64,000 nucleotides of DNA from Emiliania huxleyi CCMP1516. Its lineage: Eukaryota; Haptophyta; Isochrysidales; Noelaerhabdaceae. Shown piece by piece: positions 1 through 9,888 of the stretch. Position 1 is the first letter of the stretch. Each line of letters opens with the position of its first letter. The position numbers and the translations under genes were made by a program. Under the pieces are notes generated by a model that saw nothing but the letters and a program-made list of their open reading frames with translations, made no database searches and was not told the DNA's origin. The stretch is taken from NCBI RefSeq assembly GCF_000372725.1, contig NW_005198391.1:610875-674874 (forward strand). Direction: 5' to 3'.

Positions 1-110
1 CGGTACCCCCCCCCTCTTCCTTGGTCGCTCGTGTTTTCTTTCTTTCTTCAAACAGCTTGACGCGCCGGTAACGCGAGAAGCTCTCGATCGGACATGCAAG
101 GAGCAAGCTC

Positions 111-1346
111 TCAAGCGTACCCAAATTTGCCCCTCTCGAACCAGTCCTCGGCATCACCATTGAATTCGTCGGCAGCCTCCTTCTTGCCATAGCTCGAATT
201 CTCCGCACGCATCAAGTGCGGCACGCAGTAATTCGAAGAGATGCTGTTGGCCATGATGAGGACCTCGATATCGCCCTCCTTGGTTGTGATCGTCTCGGCA
301 ACCATCGGGCCGCCGACCGCCTCAGGGTCGGCCACCTCGAACGTTTGTCCTGGCTTCACCTTGCGAACGAGAGCGCCGTGGAACCCCCCGCACATGCTCT
401 GCCCGTGGGCATTCGAGAAAAAAGCGTCGGCGCCGAAGACGGCATCGTCTGACGCGGCGCAAAGTGCCACTTCACCTTTGCTGCCGCGCGCGACAAGCGC
501 GTCCCACTTCATCGAGTGGCCGGGAAAGCAGTCGCCCGTGTTGCTCGGCTCCTCGGATAAGCCGGCGAGGCTAGCCTCGCCGTCGCCCCAGCAAAAGAGA
601 CTGAGGAACGGGCCGCTACAGCCGGAAGCGTAGCCGAGGTTCCACTTGCCCCCGGGAGCTGGTGGCCCGATCGCGATCGTGTTGAACCGCACTCCACCCT
701 TATGGAGCAAGGGCAGCACCGCACCGCCTGCACCGAACTGTTTTGGCCACGCGCGCGAGCCCAACTTGCTGTACTCGTAATGGTTCTCCTCGAGCAGTGT
801 GTCGACGGTGGCGGCGGAAACTTTTTCTGCAGCTGGGGAGGCCTTGCCCTTGGCCTTGGCTTTGCCGTTGTCCGCGGCCTTCTTCTCCTCTTTCTTCACC
901 TTCATCGCCGGTGCGGCAGCTTTTGCCTGCGGCGCAGGCTTCTTGGCCTTCTTCTCCTCTTTCTTCACCTTCATCACCGGTGCAGCGGCTTTTGCCTGCG
1001 GCGCAGGCTTCTTGGCCTTCTTCTCCTCTTTCTTCACCTTCATCGCCGGTGCAGCGGCTTTTGCCTGCTGCGAAGGCTTCTTGGCTGCAGTATTGGCCGT
1101 CTCGATGACGTCCGCTGCGGCCCCTTGCTCAGACTTGCGCTTGCGTGATTTGTCCCACCGCAACTGGCCATTTGCTTCCTCGTTAACAAGGCAGTGGGCC
1201 TTCTGATCGCCATCATCGTACGTGATCAAGTGCGTCTCGTCATATGGCCGCCATTCTGTAACGCGGCCGGCGAACCACGGCTTGCCACGCTCTCCTGTCC
1301 ACCGGATTGAGAGGCGGCTGCCGACGATCTCCGCGCCGTACGGCAT
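111..1346 (-). CDS. Tudor-like N-terminus plus Lys/Ala-rich repeat linker, uncharacterised protein
   Basis: Open frame of about 411 aa from the ATG at 1346. The frame stays open upstream to 1439, but that stretch is repetitive and unlikely to be coding. Residues about 5-55 resemble a small Tudor/PWWP-type barrel: a WTG..WF.G.V core followed by a YDDGD motif, as in chromatin-associated Tudor-like domains. Then come three near-identical 23-residue repeats (KKPAPQAKAAAP, MKVKKEEKKA) encoded by a 69-bp tandem repeat; such tails are usually disordered and bind nucleic acid. The C-terminal ~220 residues look globular, rich in Gly, Cys and aromatics, and match no family I recognise. A nuclear chromatin role is inferred from the first two parts only. 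Confidence 0.6.
   Translation of the reverse strand: MPYGAEIVGSRLSIRWTGERGKPWFAGRVTEWRPYDETHLITYDDGDQKAHCLVNEEANGQLRWDKSRKRKSEQGAAADVIETANTAAKKPSQQAKAAAPAMKVKKEEKKAKKPAPQAKAAAPVMKVKKEEKKAKKPAPQAKAAAPAMKVKKEEKKAADNGKAKAKGKASPAAEKVSAATVDTLLEENHYEYSKLGSRAWPKQFGAGGAVLPLLHKGGVRFNTIAIGPPAPGGKWNLGYASGCSGPFLSLFCWGDGEASLAGLSEEPSNTGDCFPGHSMKWDALVARGSKGEVALCAASDDAVFGADAFFSNAHGQSMCGGFHGALVRKVKPGQTFEVADPEAVGGPMVAETITTKEGDIEVLIMANSISSNYCVPHLMRAENSSYGKKEAADEFNGDAEDWFERGKFGYA
879..1085. repeat. 69-bp coding tandem repeat, three copies
   Basis: Three head-to-tail copies of a 69-bp unit inside the Tudor-like gene, differing at a few bases. They encode the Lys/Ala/Pro linker repeats and keep the reading frame. 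Confidence 0.85.
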
Positions 1347-1693
1347 GTGAGATGTGTGGACTGTGCTGCGCGTGGCGCAAACGCGGTGTGGACAGTGCTG
1401 CGTGCGGCGCACGTACGCGAGGTGCTGCGCGCGGCGCAAACGCGGAGTCGTTACTTGGTTGTCGCAAGTTTGAGTGCCCCCGGGGGGGGGGGGTCGTCGC
1501 TAACCGTCGAACCTGTGCCCCATCCCTCCCCTGTCTGTTTTCTCGCTTTCTCACTTGGTGCCTCTCTATCTGTCTATCCCCTCTCTCGCAACCCCCATCG
1601 CCCCCCCCCCCTTCCCCCAACCATGGCGCCAGCGCCCAGCGGCAGCGCGCGGGAGGGTTGTTGCGCGCGCGCGGGCCAAGCTGCTCCATGACT

Positions 1694-2731
1694 CTAGTTC
1701 TCGACCAGGTCCCCGCCCCGCGCCCGCAGGATCTCGCGGATGAGGCCCACCTCCGCCGTGTGCGCGTGCAGCGCCCGCGGGAAGTCCTCGGCGTCCTCGT
1801 GCTCGGCGCCGCGCACGACCAGCAGAGTGTCGAGCATGGGCATCGCCCTCACAAACTGCAGCAGGGTGGCGCGGTCGCAGCCGTGCACGCTATAGACGAG
1901 CTCGAAGCGGCGGAGGCCGGGCAGGAGGGCGAGCATTGCGCGGAGGACGTCGTCGTTGAACGAGTCGACGTTGGCCAGCGTCAGCGCCTCGAGTGCGGGC
2001 TGCGCCCGGAATGCGGCAATCAGCTCGCGGCTGCCGTTGAGCTCCTCCCCGCCGCCGAGGTTGAGGCGGCGCAGCGGTGAGCAGGCCGCCACCAGCCCGC
2101 AGATGCCGCGGATCCCGAGCACCTCGGGCGGCCGCGGCATCGGGATGCGGGATGGCCGCACGCCTCCCTCCTGCACCTGCGACCCCCACAAGTCAACCTC
2201 GGCAAGGCTGGGGCAAGCGCGTAGGAATGCGACGGCGTCGTGCTTCGGGAGGGAGTAGCAGGACCGCAGCGATAGGCGACGCAGGCGAGGCAGCGGCGGC
2301 AGGCTCGGCCCGAGGCTGCAGTCTTGGAAGATGTGCATGCAAAAGTCGATGATTCGCAGGCTTTCGAGCGCAGGCATCAGCTGGAGCAGCCGGGCGATGT
2401 CGGCGAACGTGACCGGGTGGGCCGTGAGTGGGTGGATCGACAGGTCGCCACGGTGCTCCTCGAACTCGAGCCGCCGGACGAATGGGCCAAAGAGCCTCGC
2501 CCAGGCATGGACATTTGCGGAAGGCACGTCACGGAAGAAGACCTTCTTGTCCTCAGATGGTCCAAAGGCCTCGAGCACATCCCGGCGGCCCAGTAGCTCG
2601 CGCCAGCGCCGGTCGACGCCTCGCAAACGCAGGAGGTGGACTGGCTCGACTTCCGAGAGGAAGCCGAGGACGAGGGCGAGCAACTCGTCGGCCAGGTCTC
2701 CGAGGCAGCAGGGCTGGATGTGCAACATCAT
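1694..2731 (-). CDS. F-box protein with leucine-rich repeats
   Basis: 345 aa, intronless. The N-terminus (residues about 10-50) fits an F-box: LADELLALVLGFL, then a region ending VDRRWRELL. F-boxes dock on Skp1 in SCF ubiquitin ligases. The rest shows irregular leucine-rich repeats (PALESLRIID, PRLRRLSLRSC, PSLAEVDLWG, PALEALTLAN, PGLRRFELV), so this is an FBXL-like substrate receptor. The target is unknown. Divergently transcribed from the histone-fold gene at 3202 across about 470 bp of shared upstream DNA. The start is the first of two adjacent ATGs (2731). Confidence 0.75.
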   Translation of the reverse strand: MMLHIQPCCLGDLADELLALVLGFLSEVEPVHLLRLRGVDRRWRELLGRRDVLEAFGPSEDKKVFFRDVPSANVHAWARLFGPFVRRLEFEEHRGDLSIHPLTAHPVTFADIARLLQLMPALESLRIIDFCMHIFQDCSLGPSLPPLPRLRRLSLRSCYSLPKHDAVAFLRACPSLAEVDLWGSQVQEGGVRPSRIPMPRPPEVLGIRGICGLVAACSPLRRLNLGGGEELNGSRELIAAFRAQPALEALTLANVDSFNDDVLRAMLALLPGLRRFELVYSVHGCDRATLLQFVRAMPMLDTLLVVRGAEHEDAEDFPRALHAHTAEVGLIREILRARGGDLVEN

Positions 2732-3201
2732 TCAGTGCGCCACTCGCGGTGCCGCCTGAGATTTACCAGTGCTGACGGAGTGCGGGAGGCCAGAGGCGAA
2801 GGAACCGCGAAATATTGGAAAGGCGCTAAACGGACGACGGAGAGGCGGGCACTTCGGACCGAACTTGTGCCCGCCGGTAGGCCGGCGTTGAATTCTTTTC
2901 GGAGCCGTGGTAAAATTCTTTTTGGGGCGGCAGCCCGTGCCTTCCGGTGTGCCCAATCGTACCGCGTCCTGTGCCCTATAAACCATTCGATTCTTCTTTC
3001 CAGAAAGAAAGAAAGAATAAAACAGACAACCCAAGGGAGGGATGGGAGAACGGCACGCCGCCACCACACAGGGATGTTAAGGAGAGGAGTGTGATGCGCT
3101 AGCCGTCGCTTTCCAATAAATCCTGGCTATTCCGCCGCGATTTCTTCCTGCTTCGCGCGTTCCTCTTCGCGTCGTTGCCGCTTGCCAGCCTCTGCTGTGT
3201 G
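2732..3201. promoter_or_regulatory. Divergent intergenic region between F-box and histone-fold genes
   Basis: Holds two TTCTTTT motifs; the one at 2913-2923 is an exact AAATTCTTTTT. It also holds a copy of dispersed repeat A (3003-3118) about 85 bp before the histone-fold ATG. No ORF here looks genuine. Confidence 0.45.
3003..3118 (+). repeat. Dispersed repeat A, copy 1
   Basis: Begins with a GAAA microsatellite, then a block containing ACAGACAACCCAAGGGAGGG, a CGGCACGCCGCCACCACACA segment and an AAGGAGAGGAGTGTG segment. The same block recurs at 17299, 24078, 24488, 24647, 30704, 52190 (diverged) and 60116-60455 (reverse strand). Confidence 0.85.
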
Positions 3202-4050
3202 ATGGAGAGTGGCGGCGTGACGGCCTTGTACCAGTTCGCTGCGCACGCGCGAGCCGAGGCGCGGGCCGCCGAGGCGGCGCGCGACGATGACGACGCCTCC
3301 TCGGCCGACCTGCCGTGCGGGCTCAGCGTGCAGCAAGTCCTCCGGCAGTTCAAGGCGCTTCCCGCTGCCGAGGAGCGCGCCTGGCAAGCCAAGGCGGTGG
3401 CGGAGCAGCGGCGCTTTCTGGCGGAGTGCACCGCAGCGCTCGAGGCGGATCCCGACGCGGAGGTCCGCTACCAGTGCGAGGCGCCGCCAGGCATCACCAC
3501 AGATGACACCGCCACCGCGTTTCCCAACGCAGCGATGCGCCGTATCATCAATCTCGCCGAGGACGGGAGCGGGGCGCGCCACTCCGCCGACGCGCTCTTC
3601 ATCACGGCCAAGGCGGCGGAGCTCTTCATGACGCGCCGCCTGTGGGACGCCCGCGCGGTCTGCGTCGGCGCGAAGCGAAGCAAGATCCTACCCGGCGACC
3701 TGCTGCAGGCGATGCGCGAGGCACCGAACCGCGCGCCGCTGCAACACCTGCTCGATGAGTTCGAGCCCCCGCGCGACGATGCCCCCAAGCCCAAGCCCAA
3801 GCCCAAGCCCAAGCGGCCCGCGTGGGAGAAGCGGACGGCAAAGGAGTTTGAGGCGGTCATCGAGGGCTGCGGCAAGGCGGCCGGCGGCAGCCAGTCTCGT
3901 GGCCGGGGACGGAAGGGTGAGCAGGCGACGGCAGACGCGACGGCCAAGCGCGGGCGCAGCCGGGCGCAGGGGGGGGCGGCCGAGGAAGAGGAGCTGGCTG
4001 CCAAGGCGGCTCGGCCCTCGAGCCGCAACTCTGCGAGGGCGGCGGCCTGA
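3202..4050 (+). CDS. HMG-box-like plus NF-YC/CHRAC-type histone-fold protein
   Basis: 282 aa from the ATG at 3202 (an in-frame ATG 27 bp upstream is less likely). Residues about 40-75 resemble the second half of an HMG box (FKALPAAEERAWQAKA, then EQRRFLAE). Residues about 105-180 are a histone fold of the CBF/NF-YC/CHRAC/POLE4 type: an arginine-rich first helix ending RRIINLAED, a central helix ALFITAKAAELFM, and a loop and helix ILPGDLLQAMRE. The tail has KP repeats and Gly/Lys/Arg-rich stretches. Such proteins dimerise with an NF-YB/Dr1-like partner on DNA in transcription, remodelling or polymerase epsilon complexes. The HMG part is weaker than the histone fold. Confidence 0.72.
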   Translation: MESGGVTALYQFAAHARAEARAAEAARDDDDASSADLPCGLSVQQVLRQFKALPAAEERAWQAKAVAEQRRFLAECTAALEADPDAEVRYQCEAPPGITTDDTATAFPNAAMRRIINLAEDGSGARHSADALFITAKAAELFMTRRLWDARAVCVGAKRSKILPGDLLQAMREAPNRAPLQHLLDEFEPPRDDAPKPKPKPKPKRPAWEKRTAKEFEAVIEGCGKAAGGSQSRGRGRKGEQATADATAKRGRSRAQGGAAEEEELAAKAARPSSRNSARAAA

Positions 4051-4937
4051 GAGGCCGGATGGACGAGTCCAGATCCGTCATTCCTGATGGAGGCGATGGC
4101 GGCTCGAGGCGGGCCGCCCGCGCAGAGTGCGCTGCAACGCTAATTAAGCGGATCGTGACGGCTCTGTGGGCACTCAATACGTAGCGCATAAAGCAAAGAC
4201 CAAAGTAAAAAAGGACGCTCAAACAGCCGAGCAGTCACGAGCACACCCCGGTCACCGCACAAGGTGACACCGGTGACAGCACACTCCGCTCAGTCGCAGA
4301 CCTCAACAGTTCCTTTACGTTATAATATCGTATTGCGAACCGCAGTACCGCACCGGCACAAGGTCACAGCGTCAGCGAAACCATATATGTGACGAGAAGC
4401 ACGACATAAGGCAGCCGGCTTTTCTTTTTGATGTGCCGATGTGTGTTGCGGAAGGAACCCACAAACAACCCTTCGGCGTCGCTCCTCATCGCAAACCCCG
4501 TCAGCAGTCCACATCCGGGTCTGTTTGTTCTACATATACGCTGCATTGATGGGAAGGCGAAACACAGTCCGACCAACGACTGGGACAGTGGGACACCAAC
4601 GGCCAACGCGGTATGGGTGGACGCAGGACGGGCGATGACGGCGGACTCGGGGCCGGTGCTTTGACGCAGCACAGTGTGCTTCGTGGTAGCATGAACTCAG
4701 AACGGCCCCCCGAGAGCGCCCCGGCTGGCGGCGCCCGCTCCAAGCCGCGAAATCTGAGGTCGCCCCGCCCGCCTGCGCCCCCGCGACGGCCCCGCAGCGG
4801 CCGGGCCGGCTGCCTTGGTGGGCGGGGCACCTCCCGCTGCCGCGTCGCGGCCGCGGACGCGCTCGGAAGCACACCGCGGGCCTCTGCCGCGCGCCTCGAA
4901 AGCGTCGCCGCTCTCGACGCGCGGAAGAGCCGGTCCC
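4051..4937. other. Gene-free stretch
   Basis: Probably the 3' end of the histone-fold gene and the upstream region of the next candidate. The ORFs here are short, mutually overlapping and without recognisable content. A short motif around 4663-4692 (GCAGCACA.TGTGCTT) resembles sequence at 7800-7850. Confidence 0.4.
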
Positions 4938-5795
4938 ATGCGTCGGTCCGAGCGTCACGCACCCCCGTGCTCGGTCGCAGGCACCTACTCGACGGTCGAC
5001 GAGCTCGCCGGCATGTCGCCCGCGCGATACGCCACTCCTGATCCCGATGACGACGGCTACGACGAGGACGTGCCCGCGCCGGCAGCCCCTGCCGCCGACG
5101 ACGATGCCGCGCCGGCCGACGAGCCTGTGGTCGGCGACGCCGACGGCGGCGGCGGCGGCAGCATGGGCAAGGCGCGGCGCTGGGCCAAGGTCTTGCCCGA
5201 CCCAACGTGCTGCCCCGCGCTCCCGCTGCTTCTGCTCGCGCTCATCGGCACGGTCGCCTCCGTGTTTGTTCTCGCGTCCGTTCGCGGCGCTGCTGCAGTG
5301 TGGACCAGCCACTCCATTGACGCTGCTGCTGGCGCCTCGACCCGAGGCGCAGTCAAGGACAGGAGCAGCGGCGAGAGGCAGCGAAGCAGTGGCACGGACG
5401 CAGCGAGCGCGCAGAGGCAGAGCACGAGTAGTCGAGCAGGAGAGGCGGCCGCACGTGCGAGCACGAGCACTCGTGTGCGGGACCACGTTGGTCGCATGTC
5501 GAGCTCACCTCGCCTCGGGCCTTCGGCTCGGACACAGTTTTGTAGAGAAACGCGAAAAACGGCCGGGTACCAAGTTGGCAAGTACCCCTTCAACCCCTGT
5601 CCCATTCGCCTCTCTGATATGCCAGGACAAGACGGGTACGGAGCCCGCACTGAAGGGGCTACTAGCCTCTCTCGACTAGGCTTTTCTTTTGACTACGCCG
5701 CCCTCCCCCCCCCCCCACACACGTACACGTTAGAGCTAAAAGAGCCTGGCGTCGGTGCTAGGCTGTGGCTCACGCGACACTGCCCCCGGACGTGA
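4938..5795 (+). CDS. Hypothetical single-pass membrane protein
   Basis: Open frame with strongly GC-ending codons, mainly between 4940 and 5500. An acidic Ala/Pro/Asp-rich N-terminal half is followed by MGKARRWAKV and one hydrophobic helix, LPLLLLALIGTVASVFVLAS, at residues about 94-113. A Ser/Arg/Ala-rich segment follows. The 3' third has poorer codon use, so the real end may be an earlier splice donor. No family recognised. An overlapping minus-strand frame of similar length has no hydrophobic or domain signal and was not called. Confidence 0.38.
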   Translation: MRRSERHAPPCSVAGTYSTVDELAGMSPARYATPDPDDDGYDEDVPAPAAPAADDDAAPADEPVVGDADGGGGGSMGKARRWAKVLPDPTCCPALPLLLLALIGTVASVFVLASVRGAAAVWTSHSIDAAAGASTRGAVKDRSSGERQRSSGTDAASAQRQSTSSRAGEAAARASTSTRVRDHVGRMSSSPRLGPSARTQFCRETRKTAGYQVGKYPFNPCPIRLSDMPGQDGYGARTEGATSLSRLGFSFDYAALPPPPHTYTLELKEPGVGARLWLTRHCPRT

Positions 5796-6894
5796 TCGGA
5801 TAGTGTGAGGCGCAAGCGGCTGTTGAGGGCGATGTTTGCAACCTAACGGAGGCGAGTGTAGCGGTGCGCTGTGCCGGCGCCGGTGCTGATGTGACTACTC
5901 CAAGAGACCGTGTCGATTGAAGACTACTCATGACAGAGTGAGAGAGTGTATGCGCGGGTGGACGTGGGCGAGAGGCGTGATGTGGGATGGCGCACCGGTC
6001 GCGGTGGTGCGGACGCCGCGCAGCCGTGAAGTGCTCGATGAGTGGGCCGCCGGGACAGAGCCACACCTGCGCAGGCAGCAAAGGTGGGCGGCGTGAGCGC
6101 GCGCGGTGCCGCGCTCCACGGTGTGCGAGAGTGCCGGGCCGGGCGTGCCCCCATCAGCGACGGAAGCGCCAAGCCGGCACAAAGCTCCGACACGGGCGTC
6201 TGCTGGTTGCGCGTTTCGACGAGCGGGCCCGAGCGAGGCCGCAGAGGAGGAAGAACGTCGGTCGTGCGAGCGCTGAGGACAAACGGACGGCTGAGTGAGG
6301 GACGGCAGTCATAGCGGCAATAGTCGGTGTGCGGCGGCGGTCGCTCGGGGGCGGAGGCCGGCGGCAGGGAGAGAATCGGGCGAGAGCACGGAGCACGCCT
6401 GCCGTCGAGTGAGAGCAGACATCTACAGAGAGCACGTGCGGCCGCGCCGGGCCGCCGAGAGGCGCACCTGGCGCAACTCGAGCGTAAGTGACCGTGGCGG
6501 CAGCCGCTCGGCGCTCGAGGCGACCATCCGACCGCCGGGCGTGCCTCTGGCGCCGACTCGGCGCCGTCGGCGACCCCGCGCGGGCCAGAGTCATGTCGAG
6601 CCGGGGCTGAGTCGGCGGTGGCGGACGCTTGGGTGCACGCTCCGGGAGGCTGCCGGGTCGGTTCGGCCTTTCGGGTGCCGATGCAGCGCCGGCGAGGCGT
6701 CTTTCGTGGCAGAAATCGCGCCACTGAGGCCGACTCAAGTTGCACGCCCAGGCCAGCCGGTTCGACGCCCACGGGTCCCGGGGCGTCGGATGGGTTGCGA
6801 GAGGGCCCCGGCTATTTTTCGTTTGAATCCCGGAGGCCGTTCGAACATGAATTGACGTTCCACGTGCCCGTCCACACACAGCACGGACAACTAC
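5796..6894. other. Gene-free stretch
   Basis: ORFs exist on both strands, but all are Arg/Pro-rich shadows of GC-rich DNA. No domain, splice pattern or RNA gene is evident. Confidence 0.4.
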
Positions 6895-7497
6895 ATGCTA
6901 GCCCAGCAGGCCGCTCCCACCGCCGCCCGCGGCGGAGGCAAGGCGGCAAAGGGTGGCAAGGGCGGCGGCAAGGGCGGTGGCAAGGGTGGTGGCCGTTGCG
7001 CACCAGACCCGCTTTGCGCCGCCGCCCTCAACGCCCGATATACTCGGTTAGAGCCGGCGGAGCGACGGCGGCAGAGGTGCGGCCGCCGGCGACCTCACAC
7101 GGTGTCGAGCGCCGTAGAGACGGCCCCGAGAGCCGTCACCAGGTGTGCCACGACCGCGGCCGCGAGGCTCGTGGCGATGGATGCGCCAGACCCGCTTTGC
7201 GCCGCCGCCCTCAACGCCCGATACTCGATCAGAGCCGGCGGAGCGACGGCGGCGGAGTTGCGGCCGCCGGCGACCTTCCCCTCGACCACGCCGCCGACCC
7301 GTCGACAAGCACGTGCGGACTGCCATCGAGAAGAAGGAGAAGGAGCGTGGCGCATCCGGAGCCCGCGGGCGCGGCGTGGGCGGGCGCGGGCGCGGGCGGG
7401 CGCGCGGGAACCCCGCCAGCGGAGGCGACACAATGCCTCTGGCGGCTCTGCAGGCGGCGCGCGGCGCGCCCCTCGCCGGTCTCCCGCACGCTCCTGA
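6895..7497 (+). CDS. Gly/Lys-rich hypothetical ORF, possibly the first exon of a spliced gene
   Basis: Starts MLAQQAAPTAARGGGKAAK, followed by a KGGGKGGGKGGG tract. The reading frame then crosses a roughly 100-bp segment present twice (about 6999-7098 and 7182-7280), so the downstream part is probably intron plus duplicated exon rather than continuous coding. Another frame near 7300-7400 encodes VDKHVRTAIEKKEKERGASG followed by an RGG-like tail and could be a later exon of the same basic, RNA-binding-like protein. Gene structure unresolved. Confidence 0.25.
   Translation: MLAQQAAPTAARGGGKAAKGGKGGGKGGGKGGGRCAPDPLCAAALNARYTRLEPAERRRQRCGRRRPHTVSSAVETAPRAVTRCATTAAARLVAMDAPDPLCAAALNARYSIRAGGATAAELRPPATFPSTTPPTRRQARADCHREEGEGAWRIRSPRARRGRARARAGAREPRQRRRHNASGGSAGGARRAPRRSPARS
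6999..7280 (+). repeat. Imperfect ~100-bp direct duplication, offset 183 bp
   Basis: The segment starting CCAGACCCGCTTTGCGCCGC at 7003 is repeated from 7186 and stays near-identical for about 90 bp, with small indels. It fits the exon-duplication pattern seen at several introns in this window. Confidence 0.75.
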
Positions 7498-8102
7498 GGG
7501 CCGAGAGGGCCGAGAGGCGGGGTTGGTGACCCGGGGGCATGTGCGGTGCGGCCCGCGCCGCGCGCGGGCGCGTGGCAGCCCGTGAGTGCCGAGATCGGGT
7601 CTGTGCTTCGACGTAGCATGGGCCCCCGGAGGCCCATCTACAGCAGCGGCGAAGTGAGCGTGTTTGTGGTGTTGGTGTGACGTCTGAGCTTGGATCTGTG
7701 ACTAAAGCCGCTTACCACTGATGGATCCCCACCCGAAAAACACACAGTGAGCGCCCCAGCACTTCACTACGCCCTCCGCGCGAAATCGCTAGTGGTGCTT
7801 TGTGGCAGCACATTGTGCTTTGTGGCAGCACGGGTGCGGTGCCCGAGACCGACGGTCACACACAGGAGCGACACACACAATCTCTCTCTTATACGCTAGA
7901 GAGCACAACCCCCTCTCCCTTTTCTCCCAGTAAGCTCTACGTACGTGCGCTATATGACAACCTGAGATGCCCGCGCGTTTCGAGATGGCAAACGTAAACT
8001 CGGGATGCGTGATATCATGGGCAGAATACCGGGCGCTCCGGGTGGCAAGCAAGGCGCCCAGCAACTGCCGTGCGCGCAAAGCGCCCCAGCTACCGCGTGC
8101 CC
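7498..8102. other. Gene-free stretch upstream of BTB gene
   Basis: Contains a duplicated TGCTTTGTGGCAGCAC motif at 7797-7830. Nothing else recognisable; presumably holds the BTB gene promoter. Confidence 0.4.
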
Positions 8103-9341
8103 ATGTTCTTCGACTCGTGGGAGTCTGCGGTCGACCGGGGCAGGTCCTACAAGCGGCAGCGCGACGAGGCCGCAGACCTCATCTCGGGGCCCTGCTGGCT
8201 CAAGACCAACGTGGTGAAGGCGTGGCGCGAGGGCCGATTCACCGACGCGCTCGTGGTGGTCGAGGGCAAGGAGTACGCGGTGCACCGCGCCGTACTCGCT
8301 GGCGCATCCAAGTTCTTCGACCGCGCCTTCAGCGGCTCGTTCTCCGAGGCGGCGGACGCGGTTATTCGGCTCAACATGCCGGCCGCCGCCTGGGAGGCTG
8401 CGGCCGACTACATCTACACCTCGGCCGTGCAGATCGACCAGGCCTCGCTCGTGCCGCTCCTCGAGGTGGCCCGCTTCCTCGAGCTCCCCTCTCTCGAGGG
8501 CCTCCTCGTCGATCGCATCGCCGACGGAGTGTCTCCCGACACCTTTGACACCGCGTGGGATGCGGCAGGCCGGCTGAACCTGAAGCCGCTGGAGAAGAAG
8601 CTGGCGACGATGGTCGCGACGTGCATGGAGAACGTCCGCGCCTTTGCCATCGCTCGCGACATGTCGTCCCTGCCCGAGCCCGTAAGGGCGGCGCTGTGCG
8701 GCGAGGCCTCGATGCAGCTCCGAGTCAAGTACATCCGGATCTGCATGCCCAGGGATGGCTCCGCCTCTGGCTCCAAGCTGGCCGTCTGCCGCCGGACCTT
8801 CGCTCTGCTGGGCGGCACGGAGGACGTCGACGACTTGTCGATGGATATTGATAAGCAGGCCAAGGTCTCCCTCCGCTTCACGGCACCGCCCGAGGCGTGC
8901 ATCGGCTACCAACGCTTCCAGTATGACTACCAGACGCTGGTTCTGCCCATCGCGGCGGGCAAGGTGCTGCCTGCCTGGGGCGAGGCCGCGCCTCTCAAAG
9001 TGAGCCGTCACATCCGCCTGCCGGTGGAGTGGACCATCTTCAGCGTGCGCATCGGAGACGGGGACTACCCAAAGACGGTGCACGCCTGGCCCGGCGGCCC
9101 GACGCTGCAACTCTACAAGCTCGTTGTGACGCTCAAGGAGGGCATCACTGGCCGCATGGGAGACCGGGTCGTCGCACGCGACTTCGACTTCGTCACCGGA
9201 GATGCGCTAGTGCCGCTGTGGGGCCTGCTCGGGCCTCGGGCGGTGCTGGAGGTGCGCACCGATGCCGACCCGGCCACGGAGCTTCGCGGACTGTGGCTCC
9301 CGCCAGACGGGATCGGCATGAAGACGCTCGCACCAGCATGA
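8103..9341 (+). CDS. BTB/POZ-BACK domain protein
   Basis: 412 aa from the ATG at 8103, no intron needed. Residues about 45-110 form a BTB/POZ domain: FTDALVVVEGKEYAVHRAVL, then ASKFFDRAFSGSFSEA and an I/V-rich strand into AWEAAADYIYTSAV. A BACK-like helical segment follows (LLEVARFLELPSLEGLLVDR). BTB-BACK proteins commonly act as CUL3 adaptors. The C-terminal ~190 residues are beta-rich and could be the substrate-binding part (MATH-like or other), but I do not recognise them. A CUL4, but no CUL3, lies in this window. Confidence 0.8.
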   Translation: MFFDSWESAVDRGRSYKRQRDEAADLISGPCWLKTNVVKAWREGRFTDALVVVEGKEYAVHRAVLAGASKFFDRAFSGSFSEAADAVIRLNMPAAAWEAAADYIYTSAVQIDQASLVPLLEVARFLELPSLEGLLVDRIADGVSPDTFDTAWDAAGRLNLKPLEKKLATMVATCMENVRAFAIARDMSSLPEPVRAALCGEASMQLRVKYIRICMPRDGSASGSKLAVCRRTFALLGGTEDVDDLSMDIDKQAKVSLRFTAPPEACIGYQRFQYDYQTLVLPIAAGKVLPAWGEAAPLKVSRHIRLPVEWTIFSVRIGDGDYPKTVHAWPGGPTLQLYKLVVTLKEGITGRMGDRVVARDFDFVTGDALVPLWGLLGPRAVLEVRTDADPATELRGLWLPPDGIGMKTLAPA

Positions 9342-9888
9342 CCGCGCTCTGCCCTCGACACGACGGACCCCCCCCCCCCCCCCGCTCTCACACTTCTCTC
9401 TGCCAACGGGGGCCTCTTTCCATGCATTTGCTCCGCGCTCGACCTCGAGCCATCTCACTCTAGTTAGACTTGGAGACTCGTCTGCGTCTGCAGGGGCGTG
9501 GCTGCCTCTTTCTTTGTGCCGCACGAAACTCTCGTCCGTCGGAGTCTCCGTCCCTTCTCTCGTCCCTCTCCCCATGTGCCACGTGAATGAAGGACGGGAC
9601 TCTCGCGGGCCGGCGCCCAGAGGGGCAAGAGCCGCAGAGTAAGAGAGGCACAGCCGATTTGGGGATCGTTTCGTTTTTCTCCTTTTACAGCGGTTTCCGG
9701 GTGTTTGCGGTCCGGTCCCTCTCCGCCCGTCGCGTCCCCGCGCGCAACTTCTCTACACCACACACACAATTGGACTTTACCTCACGGCGGGCATCAGCCA
9801 CACGTTCACACAACTCCCTACTCGGCGCCACGTTCCAACAAACGCCAATGACAATATCTGTCTCACGAGAGTACTGCATATCACCCCC
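9342..9888. other. Intergenic region between convergent genes
   Basis: 3' flanks of the BTB gene (plus) and the polymerase gene (minus). Has a poly-C run at about 9370-9383. No gene seen. Confidence 0.45.

Noticed and set aside
4530-5486. Long minus-strand ORF opposite the 4938-5795 membrane protein
   Set aside because: Cys/Arg/Gly-rich without helices, motifs or good codon use; the plus frame has a clear hydrophobic helix.
5924-6772. Minus-strand ORF of 282 aa
   Set aside because: Arg/Pro/Ser composition typical of an antisense frame in GC-rich DNA; several overlapping frames are equally long.
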